A stretch of DNA of 64,000 bases from Caenorhabditis elegans (Eukaryota; Nematoda; Chromadorea; Rhabditida; Rhabditidae). This document shows positions 36,701 through 47,400 of the stretch, piece after piece. Under the pieces are notes generated by a model, which was not told where the DNA came from, ran no database searches, and saw nothing but the letters and a program-made list of their open reading frames with translations. The position numbers were made by a program, and so were the translations under genes. Each line of letters opens with the position of its first letter. Positions within the stretch are counted from its first letter, which is position 1. Location: contig NC_003281.10 of NCBI RefSeq assembly GCF_000002985.6, positions 11,098,001 through 11,162,000 on the forward strand, read 5' to 3'.

Positions 36701-37982
36701 TGGACGAAGAGATTTTTTTCGGCACTTTGAAGGCTCATAACTTCCTTTAGCAAAATTTTTGTGATGTTTCGCTTTTACATATCGACTTGTACGAGCATAG
36801 TGAATGTTTTTAAGTATAGTCTCAAATTCGACTACACCACCTTTAATAAGTTTTACCGTTTTTTCTCAGTATTGTTTATTGTAAGATATATGTACCAATT
36901 ACAGGGCGTTTATTGAGTTTTAACGTCTTAAAATGTGAAACATGTGCTAGAATGAAGATTTAATTTGCTACACAGATTTGGAAAACAATACATAATTGCG
37001 CTTATAGTCCAAATTATTTTTTCTGAAAATAGTAGAAAAATCGTGATTTTACGCGAAATGTACTCAAAAATCCGAGGTTAATACGATGCTTAATGCAAGA
37101 GGACAATAACTTTTCTAAAAGTTTTCAGTTTTCTCATTAAAAAATTTTTAAAAAAGCAGTACACGCACTGTAGTAACAAAAACTATTTTACTAATTTTGG
37201 TTCACTCATTATAAGTTTGCAAAATCTGAATTTTCAGGAGACTCTACAAATTAATGATACTTAACAAAGAAGATCCGACAGTAGTTGAAGACTTTATCAA
37301 TTCGAATATCACATGCTCAAAATTAACCATTTTTCTAATGTATATGTACGAAAAGGAGGCATTTGGATACTCTCTACCAAGGGAGTTTCTGGATTTATTG
37401 ATTAAGAAATGGAATGTGAAAACTGTGGAGATTGTTCCAAGACAAGACCAACCAATACCTTACTATTTCCATTGTAACACTGATTTTATTGTGCCAAAAG
37501 CCAAGTTTTATGTGGATTACTGGACTCAACCAAGGTCAAAATACACATTGGATGGCGTTGAAATTGATCTACAACTCACAAAAGTAGTCGAACAACAAAT
37601 AAAGAATCGGAAATCACTATTCGATAATTTTATTGCCAACGCTCGCAGAATCTTTCCCAGCAATAAGATCACTGTAAGATTCTCGAAGGAAGTTTGCCAA
37701 GAGATGATGAGTCAAGGAAATGTTGAAGATTTTATATCGGGAATAATATTGATGACTCAAAAGGATGCTCAACCTAACTCGCATATATCTCTCAAATTAT
37801 ATCCTGAAGAAGTAGATGCCCCTTTAATTGATTCGTTTCTACGTGAAAATTTCGAGAAGAAATTTGATTCTTGGAACCTCGAAACCGTTTCAGACAGTTC
37901 TGCAAATCTCCCAGCAGAAAAATGTTATCAGTTTTTCAACCAGTCAACAAATTGTAAGATTATTTTTTATATTTGTTGCTAA
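33799..37982 (+). CDS. F-box-like nematode family protein, paralogue 1
   Basis: Six exons: 33799-33846, 34459-34557, 34672-34850, 34903-35024, 35094-35262 and 37238-37982, giving about 453 residues if the last exon reads to the TAA. The ATG follows ATTTTCAG by 26 bases. Residues about 24-60 (NRTIVDNILRNVKG, then LELRLVNKSFNLAAIHVI) resemble a nematode F-box helix pair. Then CDRLHKISPCPDCSVHLNSV has a zinc-like CPDC. The C-terminal half (VEDFINSNITCSKLTIFL, PREFLDLLIKKWNVKTVEI, KLYPEE) aligns with paralogue 2 and suggests an F-box-associated substrate-recruiting region. Assignment is by resemblance only. Intron 5 (about 2 kb) holds the palindromic element at 36102-36846 and another foldback near 35815-36045. 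Confidence 0.7.
35815..36045. repeat. Foldback element in paralogue 1 intron 5, with a C-tract
   Basis: CCGATTTCTGTCCCCCC near 35848 pairs with GGGGCAGAAATCGG near 36035. The left arm carries a run of 10 C residues (35858-35867), where the right arm is interrupted (GGGGGAGGGG). Confidence 0.6.
36102..36846. mobile_element. Intact 745-bp palindromic element
   Basis: The ends TTAAAGGTGGTGTAGTCGAA and TTCGACTACACCACCTTTAA are perfect inverted repeats. The arms extend roughly 300 bp, through GCGAAACATCACAAAAATTT and CTCCTCTCGGACAATCAAAT. It is the unbroken relative of the interrupted element at 26199-27650. Confidence 0.8.
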
Positions 37983-38884
37983 TCTCGCATGGATTTAGTA
38001 ACCATTTTTGACAAATACTCTTTACCACTTCAATACGCTTTAAATAGATAATTATGAAGTAAAAATCTGCTAATGTGAAAACTCAAGTAGTGAAACAGTA
38101 TTTGACAAAAAAATCATATTACATCCATAAAAATACTACTCATTTCTACTGAATTCTGAGAACGCGTATTGCGCAACGTGTCTAAAGTAAATATCTCGTA
38201 GCGAAAACTACAGTAATCCTTGAAATGACTTCTGTAGCGCTGATCCGATTTTGCGTTATTTTTTCTAAATAATGGATAAAAACTTAAAAAAAAACATCTA
38301 AACGAACAAATTGGAGGAAAATTAAAAAACGCTATCGCAATTTGAGAATAAATTTGTTTCTAACGGCATTGACATCAGTGCTACAGTAGTCATTAAAAGA
38401 ATTACTGTAGTTTTCGCTACGAGATATCTTTCACGTCAAATATGATGCGCAATACGCATTCTCAAAGTTTAGTGTTCCCGTAATATTTGTTACTGCCAAG
38501 AACCCACCGTGTGTTCAATTATAACCCCAACAATCAACCTAGCTATACTTAACTTCTTCCATAGTTTTTTTCTATTTTCCCTCTTTTATTGGCACCCCAC
38601 TCCTTTTTTACATTATGTGTAATCTCTATAATATTATATTTCCTTGTTTTTTTTGCCTTTTCCTGTTTTAATGAACTCTTCAATATTAGTTACAAAAGTA
38701 GTAAAAACTAAAAATGTTTGCAGAATATTTCAAAGCAACGGGGAAACAGTGAAAGTTTTTCTTGTTGGTTTTATGGGCCACTAGAGGTATTTAAGCATTT
38801 TGTACTAAAAAATTTCATTAAAAATTTCATTAAAAATCCAGAAATTTATCGAAAATATGCAAGATCAAATTGAATGACAACCGA
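37983..38884. repeat. Intergenic foldback between paralogue 1 and the FTH gene
   Basis: Positions about 38150-38485 form a palindrome with TCTCGTAGCGAAAACTACAG on one side and CTGTAGTTTTCGCTACGAGA on the other, flanked by GAGAACGCGTATTGCGC-type ends. The same family is at 60620-61005, partly at 43870-43990, and in degraded form in the RMD-like introns (7850-8080 and 20530-20760). No gene is visible. Confidence 0.7.
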
Positions 38885-40894
38885 TTAAAAGGAATGAAGT
38901 ATATTGGTAATCTTGAAGTGGTAGGGACTCATGTCAATAATAAATTCATTAACTGTTTCCTTAAGTGTCATTGTGAATGTTTCAGCAGAGTGATTGGAAA
39001 AGTCAGGTTTGAAAATTGTAGCGATTTCTTGAATGTTTAAGAATGGGAGATGGATGTAACAGTGCAAAAAATTGGACGATTTGACGAGCACCTGAAAATT
39101 TATTTTACAACTAAATTATATTGGAGATAGACTAGTTGGGCCAAAATCCATAATTTTTTTAAAAATAAAATTTTTCCAGCCGCCTGAGGATTTGTTTAAC
39201 TGTCAGCTCTCTTTAAAGTGTTTTATAGATTTTATTTTTAAGGGGTTGCAATCTAAAATTGTTCTGTTGCACTGTTTTGCAAAACTTTTAGAATAGTTAG
39301 TTGAATAAATTGTTTAGAAAAATAGCTTGAAATCTTAATTTTTTTGAATACGACAATCATAATGTTCTATTTTCTTTTGTTAATTTTTTGAATATTTTTG
39401 AAACAATGTTTTTTTGATTTTACGGAAAGTCGATTAATCATAAAAAGGTGGGCAGCAAAATTTCCGGCAAATCGGCAAATTGCCGGAATTGAAAACCTAT
39501 GGCAAATTGGCGAACCGGCAAGATGCCGATTTGCCGTAAGTTTTCAATTCCGGCAAGTTGCCGATTTGTCGGAAAACGGTAATTGCAAAAATTTTTGGCT
39601 TTTTTATTGGAAATTTCAGAATTTCAATTTTAACCGGCAAAATTGTACAGATCCGATAAATTTTTCTACATATATTTTGAAAACTAAGCAAAAAATTTCA
39701 AAAAGGCACAGTTTTAAGTGTTTCCGTCTTATAAAACATCCCTCAAAAAACTTCCGGCAAATTAATGTTCGGCAAACCGGCAAATTGCCGATTTGCCGAA
39801 CGGCTATTTCTGCCCAGGTTTCGGCTACCACTTACATCTCTAACATTGATGGCGTCTTCTGTGGATAATGTATCTAGAGTGATAGTAAACTCTGTGAAAT
39901 GAAACAAGTGTTGTATAGAATCCACAGAAAATTTCCCTCCATGAGCATTGAGTGACTTTGTCATTTTCCATTGTTCCAGTTGGCAAATTTCATTTAATGA
40001 ACAAAGCATATTACAGTTTCCCAAGTGAATACTTTCCAGTACTCCAGATTCACATTTCGATATTATTAACATCATTTCTTTGGAAGACAAGCCACGAAGT
40101 GACAAGCTAGATACGTGCATCGATAAACCACCCAGAATAGATGAAATGCACAAATTGCGGTTTTCCATGCCAACTTTTTCATCGAGTAAAACCTCCAAAG
40201 ATTCCAGTGAATATTTGAAAAATCTGATAACTTCCTCCAAATCATCAAAAGCCAACTTGAAACTATTTCCACCTTCCACAAATCGTTGCTCAGTTCCGAA
40301 CTCCACAATGCAACCATTTTCCACACTTTTATAAACAAGTGCTCCGGCACCTTTCCGATGTGAGCAACTTGCTCCGATAAACAGTTTCGGGACGTCGTTT
40401 AGTATTCTGATAGCAATTCTTTTAGAATCCACACTGTTCATACAAATGAAATATCTTAAGAGTTTTGGTGTGGTGGATCTGAAAGTTTTGGAAGTTTTCA
40501 GTCAAAAACTAGAAAGTTTTGCGAATACTTTTAACATGCAAAAAATTAATAACCTTGTTAGGGCTTCCATGGTAGGCAGGCCCGGTTTCAGGGCCTGCCT
40601 GAAACCTAGCCGGCCTTCCGCCTTCATTTGCATTTTGGCATGAATTTACACATTTAAAAATTTTCCATTTTTGTCACTAAAGAGTTCAAGTATAAGTTCA
40701 AGCATAAAGCGCAAATTGAGGCAGGCAGACATTTTAATTCCTACATGGAACCCCTAAACCTTCTCCACCTTTCTCAATTTTTTTGTGAAAATTACTTTAG
40801 TTCAGTAAAGTTATATCCTTAAATCATTAACTCACGGATATTGAGTCCCACTTTCCTGATTCCCAGATTGATTGACTGACGTTGATGGCTCCAT
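38885..40894 (-). CDS. FTH (DUF38) domain protein without a recognisable F-box
   Basis: Three exons: 40836-40894, 39836-40478 and 38885-39091, giving 302 residues. The ATG follows TTTTTTTTTCAG by four bases. The start is polar (MEPSTSVNQSGNQESGTQYP). From about residue 95 it has the FTH/DUF38 pattern of F-box-associated proteins such as FOG-2: KYSLESLEVLLDE, then LSLRGLSSKEMMLIISKCES, LESIHLGNCN, LEQWKMTKSLNAHGGKF and SIQHLFHFTEFTITLDTLST. In C. elegans most FTH proteins carry an N-terminal F-box that binds the SKP1-like adaptor; here the corresponding stretch does not show one. Intron 2 contains CGGCAA-family repeats (39450-39830). Confidence 0.75.
40553..40770. mobile_element. Short inverted-repeat element in the FTH gene's first intron
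   Basis: Imperfect terminal arms pair: GGGCTTCCATGGTAGGCAGG at the left with GCAGGCAGACATTTTAATTC and CCTACATGGAACCCC at the right. An inner hairpin GGCCCGGTTTCAGGGCC is present. It is non-coding. Confidence 0.55.
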
Positions 40895-41260
40895 TTTACT
40901 GAAAAAAAAAAGTTTTGTAATTTTGGTAATTTTCCATTTTTAATTTTAAAAAAATAGAAAAAAAGCTCCATGGTCACAAAAAGTGCATGGAATAATCATG
41001 ACTCGATGCTTATTTATTGCACTCACCGCCTTCGACAAATGTCTGTTTTTCCCTGCGTCTGCTGTGAAAAAGATTATACAATGTTGTGCAACGCTCCACA
41101 AGCGCCACTCCCAAGAGAAAGTTCAAGGGATCAAAAGAAGGCCACAAAAATTTAAACATAAATTTTCCCGCCATTTTTGTGTGCAGTAGAGCGATGGGGC
41201 AATCTGACACCAAGTGATGGTTTATTAATAGTACAAAACAAAAAAGTCTTTAAAGTTTAT
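40895..41260. other. Short intergenic region with a GCAGTAGAGCG motif
   Basis: No gene is supported. GTGCAGTAGAGCGATGGGGC near 41183 shares GCAGTAGAGCG with the promoters of pola-1 and of the RMD-like/TEX10-like pair. A minus-strand AATAAA lies immediately after the stop of paralogue 2 (near 41256). Confidence 0.45.
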
Positions 41261-43635
41261 TCAATCTACATATTCAACAACATCAAAAGAATATACCACA
41301 TCGAAGTTGATGTTACAATTAATTGATCGGTTGAAAAAATGAAAGGATTTACCTCTCTCATTTTCAGAAATTTTTGAAACTGATTTTAAGCTCCAGAAAC
41401 CAAATAACTTAACTAGATTATCACATAAAAACGAAGTAATCAAACGAAAACGTAATTGCTGGGGATATAACTTTAGAGAAATATGTGAATTAGGGTGATC
41501 ATCGTTTTGAGCCATCAAAATAACTCCTGAAATGAAGTCCTCAACGTTGTCAGGATTCATGAGCACTTTGCAAACTTCCTTCGAGAGTTTCAAAGTGATC
41601 TTGTTGGATGGGAATATCGTGCGAACATTTGGAACAAAATTGTTAAATAGTGATCCATGACACTTTTCCATTATTCTTGTGAGTTTTATATTAATTTCCA
41701 CTACATCCAATGTGTACATTGAACGTTGTTGAGTCCGGTAATCCACATAGAATTTAGCTTTTGGATCAATATAATCAGTATTCTGATAGAAATCGTCGTT
41801 CGTCACATTTTTGAACCCAATTTCAACAGTTTTTACATTCCATTTTGTTATTAACATATCCACAAGCTCTCTCGGTAGAGAATGTCCCAATTCCTTCTTT
41901 TCGAATATAGATGTTAGAAAAATTGTAAATTTTGAGCAAGTGATGATCGAGTTGATAAAGTTTTCAACTAGCTTCGGATCCTTCTGCTTGTTAAGCCATA
42001 ATAATACGTAGAGATCTCTGAAATGATTAATTGTGTAATGGGCTCGTTTAAGTGGTGTCAGGCTGTCCCATAACGGTTTGATCTACAAAAAATGGTGGCA
42101 TTTTTTCCCAAACCATGTAAAGTGGGTTAGGAATTTTGCAACTAAATTCTCGCGATTTTCGTGGACACTCTAACACCACGCGTTTGTTTCGAACGTTGGC
42201 TGATAAAAATTTTAAGAGTTTTTCCGTAATTACCGTAAAGTATGTAGTAATTGAAAATCGATCATGCATAATTTTCTCAGCGTCGGAATTTTCAAACGGT
42301 TTAGTACTTTGTAAGTGGGTAGTATTACATATGCACGTGGTGTCAAACTGCCCAATTCTGGTGTGATCAACAAAAAATGCGGGAATTTTTTGCAGAAAAA
42401 AATGTGACGTCAGCACGCTGTTAACCATACGAAATCTGTTGAGAAGTCTGCGCCTCTTCTCCCGCATTTTTGGTAGATCACACCGAAATTGGGCACTTTA
42501 ACATCACGTGCCTATGTATATAAGTTTATACGGTTCTCAAAAATTTTAGAAAAATTCTAAAACTCACTCGTCTGTGATCTGTAATGCATCAAAGCTTCGT
42601 TTTTGCCCCATTACACTTTGAAATATGTCCAGTTGAATTGGCCCGTATACTTTACAGTTTTGAATCATTTTTCTACATTCGCCACATCCTGCAATGCAGA
42701 TATTATCAACTCCAATAAATTCTTCGACTCTCTCATCTGAAAGTAAGAATATTAGAAAATTAAGAATGGATCAATAGAACTCACAATCTGAATCTGTAAA
42801 TAAGTCATTGAGAGCCAAATGAATAATTTCTCTATCAATACAACTGAATTCCAAGTCTTCAATTATTATTTTGAATACCGTTATCTTCATCGTTTGTTTC
42901 AAGAACCTGTAATATAAATTTACATACTCATTTTCATAACAAAACTTGCCTCGCATACTTTCGTATGTTCTTAACATTAAGCTCTACCGAATTCAAGTTC
43001 ACTGTACAATTTGGGCATCTTCTAATAATATCACAACGAGTAGGCTTGTGAAAGATCACTGTTTGATGCTCTATTCGAATCGAATGAATGATTCCAAAAT
43101 TGAATGCTTTGTTGACCAGCTGCAAAGCTATTTATTATAACTTGAAATATAAATATTGGACGAAAACACTGGGCTCTGGCCTTCCTCATTGCATTTTTCG
43201 CGCTCTATTGACAATCGCCCGCCGGACAAGGCGTGGGAAAGTCGTGTACTCCACACGGACAAATACATTCAGTTTTACAAGCCGCGACGCGACACGCAAC
43301 GCGCCGTAAATCTACCCCAGATATGGTCGAGCCAAAATGGTCTAGTTTGGCACAAACTCTTCCATTTCAATTTATGAGGGAAGCCAGATATCCGTGATAT
43401 TGGACTAAAATATTTTCTTATCAAAATTTATAAAAATTACTCACACGTGACTTCAACCGATTGTTCATATCTCCTTTCACATATTTCAGAATATTGTCGA
43501 CGATTCTTTGATTTGTGAACACTTTCATGCTGTTCTGAAAACCATTTCGCATTTTTTTTCAGATTTGGTTTAACTTACAGAAGAATTGTCGCCAACAGGC
43601 GTAAATTGGTTTCTATAAATTCTTGACAAACTCAT
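41261..43635 (-). CDS. F-box-like nematode family protein, paralogue 2
   Basis: Six exons: 43579-43635, 43445-43534, 42950-43119, 42785-42906, 42568-42736 and 41261-42017, giving 454 residues. Exons 4 and 5 have exactly the lengths of paralogue 1 (122 and 169 bases). F-box-like IVDNILKYVKG and LVNKAFNFGIIHSI are followed by CPNCTVNLNSVELN, VEEFIGVDNICIAGCGECRK and, in the last exon, LPRELVDMLITKWNVKTVEI and NSHISLKLYPQQ. The third intron has a GC rather than GT donor (GCGAG|GCAAGT), where paralogue 1 has GTGGGT. The 3' UTR must be very short because AATAAA overlaps the stop region. Intron 5 carries a short inverted-repeat element. Confidence 0.72.
42325..42510. mobile_element. Inverted-repeat element in paralogue 2 intron 5
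   Basis: CACGTGGTGTCAAACTGCCC at the left and GGGCACTTTAACATCACGTG at the right are imperfect inverted ends, with GTGTGATCAACAAAAAATGC paired against GCATTTTTGGTAGATCACAC. A related partial unit lies at 42050-42120. Confidence 0.65.
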
Positions 43636-44447
43636 TCCGAACGGCTGAAAATATTGATTGAACTGAATTCACATTATTCATTAAAAAAAATAGGTTAGCC
43701 TGTTATGTAGAGAAATTTAGTGAATAAAAAACTGAATATGTATTTATTTAATAGATTTCTCGGCACACAGGAATTAGGAATAACTCCCAAAAAATAGATA
43801 TTTGGCAGGAGGGCCGAACAGCTGTGTTTTCCGTGACGTCATACAGGTCAATGGACACAGGATGTAGTCATATTACGGGAACACACAATTCTGAGAATGC
43901 GCACTGGGGCATTTGATTTGACGCGCAATATCTCTTAGCGAAAACTATTTACAGTAAGAATTTAAATTCTACCGTAGCGGGCTCAATTTTCGAAAATATA
44001 TTTTCTTATCGAATTTTGAGAGCAGTTTTTCAGTTTTCCATGCTTGATTTTATTATTTTATCTTTAAATAAATTTTTTTCATTGAAAAAACGGGAAAAAC
44101 ACCGGGAGAAATTGATCTGGTGAGAAAATTATAATATTTCTGCTGTTTTCCTGTTGACAACTTTAGAAATGTCAATTAAACAACTATATTTTAAAATAAT
44201 CATTTATTTTTTTAATTACGTCAACTAGAAAACATTAACTTTTTGCGAAAATTCACTTCTACCACACTCATCATCCCGAAAACAGCGAGGTCTCATGAAA
44301 TTGCAAGCGCGCTCTACTGCAAGGAAAGGCAGCGCGCGAAGCAAATTTTCAAACAATTTTTTGAACGTTTTACCGCATTTTCTCACTTTCTCGCTTAATT
44401 TTGCTATGTTTTTTGCGATTTTTTTGTAATTTTTCTTCGTTTTTCAG
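43636..44447. promoter_or_regulatory. Region between paralogue 2 and pola-1; pola-1 promoter
   Basis: Divergent promoters are expected here. Positions 43870-43990 are a partial copy of the GCGAAAACTACAG foldback family. AAGCGCGCTCTACTGCAAGG (44303-44322) carries in reverse the GCAGTAGAGCGC core seen at 21457. GCGCGCGAAGCAAATTTTC follows. The stretch ends in TTCGTTTTTCAG directly before the pola-1 ATG, a trans-splice-type acceptor. Confidence 0.45.
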
Positions 44448-47400
44448 ATGTCCGACTCGGAAAACCATGCAGAATCGGATGTTAGACGCTCGTCTCGCCG
44501 CTGTGGAGTCAGTCAAAAGAAGTCGAAGGAGCTGTCTGCAATTGAGCAGCTGAAATTGGCGCGATCAACAGGAAAAGCCTATCGCCCAGAGGTAGTTTTA
44601 TAGCAGATTTTTGTTATAAAACGATTTTTTTCATTTAGCTCGACGTGGAGGACGTCTACGACACGGTTGATGATGATGAGTACGAGAAAATCGTTGCAAA
44701 ACGACAAAAGGACAATTTTATTGTCGATGATGGTATTTTTCTGATTTAAATTGTTAACATTTTTCAAAATATAAATTTTTCAGATGGAATGGGCTACGTA
44801 GACAACGGTGTAGACTTTGAAGATGACTACGAAGACGATTATGCGCCCAGTTCTTCGAAAAATTCAAATTCCTCGAAAAAAGGCGAGAAAAAGCCGAAAA
44901 AAGACAAGAAAAAGGGAGGACTTCATGCATTCCTCTCCACAACCTCCACCAAGAAGCCGATCGACGAGTCTGTGGTGAAAGCCGAGTTTGACGACGATGA
45001 GGAGGTGAAAAATATGCTGGAGCAGCTGGGAAGCAGCGATGAGGAGGCCGAGGAGAAGCCGAAGGCGACCCCAGCGAATCCGTTCAAGCGGGGACGAAAA
45101 TTCGACTCACCGAGCGGCTCGGATTCACTGGCTCCACGGCCGATTGCTAAGAAGGCCAAGAGAGAGGCGACCGGGCTCGCCGAGCACAAATTCCAGCGGC
45201 ATGTGAAGGTTGATGAGGATGAGGATTATGGGATTCCAGATGATTATCCAGTGGCTTCTCCGGTGACTTCTCCAGTGAAAACGGAGAAAATGGCAGAAGT
45301 CGAAGCTCCAACAGCTCCAGCGATCCAGAAAATCGAAGAAACAGTGAAAATGGAGACCGAGCATCTGGAAGAAGTCGAGGATAGTCTGGCGAAGTTCCGT
45401 GTCATTGAAGACTGGACAGGCGGGAGCAGCAGTCAGGAGGACGAAGATGTGAAGGTCGAGGTGAAAACCGGATCCGAAGCCTTCTACACGATGGGCGGCG
45501 AGGACAACACCACCAAAGCGATCCGTATGTACTGGATCGATGCCTACGAGGATGTTCACAAGGCCAACGGCACCGTCTATCTCTTCGGAAAGGTCAAAAC
45601 CAGCGGTAACGCCTGGGAGACCTGCTCAATCGTTGTGAAGAACATCTGCAGGAAGGTCTACTTTATGCCTCGCACCAAGAATCTCAGCACCGGAGAGGAG
45701 TCGAGCCTTGCCGAGCTTCACAAGGAGATCGGAGATGTTCTGCGGAACAAGTTCAACACACACGAGTTCAAGTGTAAGATGGTGGAGAAGGAGCTGATCC
45801 GTGACGAGAGCTTCGGCTACGGATGCGGCACGAAGAGCCCGTTGATGGAAGTGCTCTATCCGGCGGAGAAGGGGAAGCTTCCCAGTGATCTTAAGGGTGA
45901 CACATTCTCCAACACCTTCAACACATCAGTCACTCCGTTGGAACGGTTGCTTATTGAAAAGAAATTTATGGGTCCTGGATGGATTGAGCTGTATAACTAT
46001 TCGGATCCCAAAGCGAAGACCTCGAATTGCAAGTATGAGTTTGAGGTTGATATGGAGAAGATGCGGAATATCAAGTATCTGGAATCCTCTGACGCACCAC
46101 CGCCGACGATCAAGCTTCTCGCCCTGAACGTTGTCACAACGCTCAACGATCGGAAGGACAATGAGATTTGCATGATTTCGATGCTTTTCAATCCGAAATG
46201 CGACTTGGCTCATCCGAGTGGTGATAGTAAGGATTTGAAGCCGAAATGCCTCGTCACAAAGCCTCCCGGTGGATCTCTCCCCTATGACATCCAAAAGCGC
46301 TTGGAAACTGAGAAACTCTCGAAATTCGTGAAAAGTGTTGCTAATGAGAAGGCACTGCTCACCCTGTTCCTGGCGATGATCAATGAAGATGAACCTGATA
46401 TGATTGTGGGACACGACTTGTCGGCGACAATTGCCTTGTTGGTTTCAAGACTTGAAAAGCTCAAGCTGCCGAATTGGTCTAGAATTTCTCGTTTAAAACG
46501 GTCAATTAATATTGGAAAAATCGGACATTCAAAATCAGGCCAATGGGAGCTCACAGCGGGGAGAATGATGTTGGACTCGAAGCTTGCCGCGATGGAACTT
46601 GTTAAATCTCGAAGCTTTGATCTCACAGAGCTCTCTCAACAGATCCTTGGAGCCGAGCGCCGTGAGATTTACGCCAATGAGATTCCGCAGTTGTACGTGG
46701 ATTCCAAAGATCTGATCAGTCTGATCAATTGGTCTTGGAACGATCTTCTACTATCACTTCGGATCGTTGTTCGGCTTAACGCTCTGCCACTCTACATTCA
46801 AATCTCGCAGATTGTCGGTGGAATCGCTTCGAGAACGATGATGGGAGGACGTGCCGAGAGGAATGAGTATCTGTTGCTTCACGCGTTCGAAAAAGCGGAT
46901 CTCATCGCACCGGATAAGTATAATAGCTCGGAGAGCAAGAAAAAGAAGGAGGAGAGCCAAGAAGGAGACGAGAAGAAGAGTGGAAAAGCACAATATTCGG
47001 GTGGTCTGGTGTTGGAGCCGAAGAAGGGACTCTATGAGACATTGATCTTGCTGCTCGATTTTAATTCATTGTATCCAAGCATTATTCAAGAGTATAATAT
47101 TTGTTATACGACGTTGGAGTACTCGAAGGTAGCATCATTTTCGCTTTTTGAAAGATTTTTTGGAAAAATTTCAATTTTCCCCGCAAATATCGAAAATTTT
47201 TTGGCGATTTTTCCAAAAAAAAAAAAAGGAAAAATTTCGATTTTCCATGAAAAATGTCATTTTTCGGAAAAAAAAAACTGAAAAAATTACACAATTTCAA
47301 TTTTTCCTGAAAAATGCCATTTTTTAAAACTATTTTTTTCCAACAAAAAAAAAGGAAAATTTTCAATTTTCCCTGAATAATATCAATTTTTTCTCAATTT

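Noticed and set aside
44923..46993. Several minus-strand frames opposite pola-1 exon 3
   Set aside because: Antisense shadows of a codon-biased real exon.
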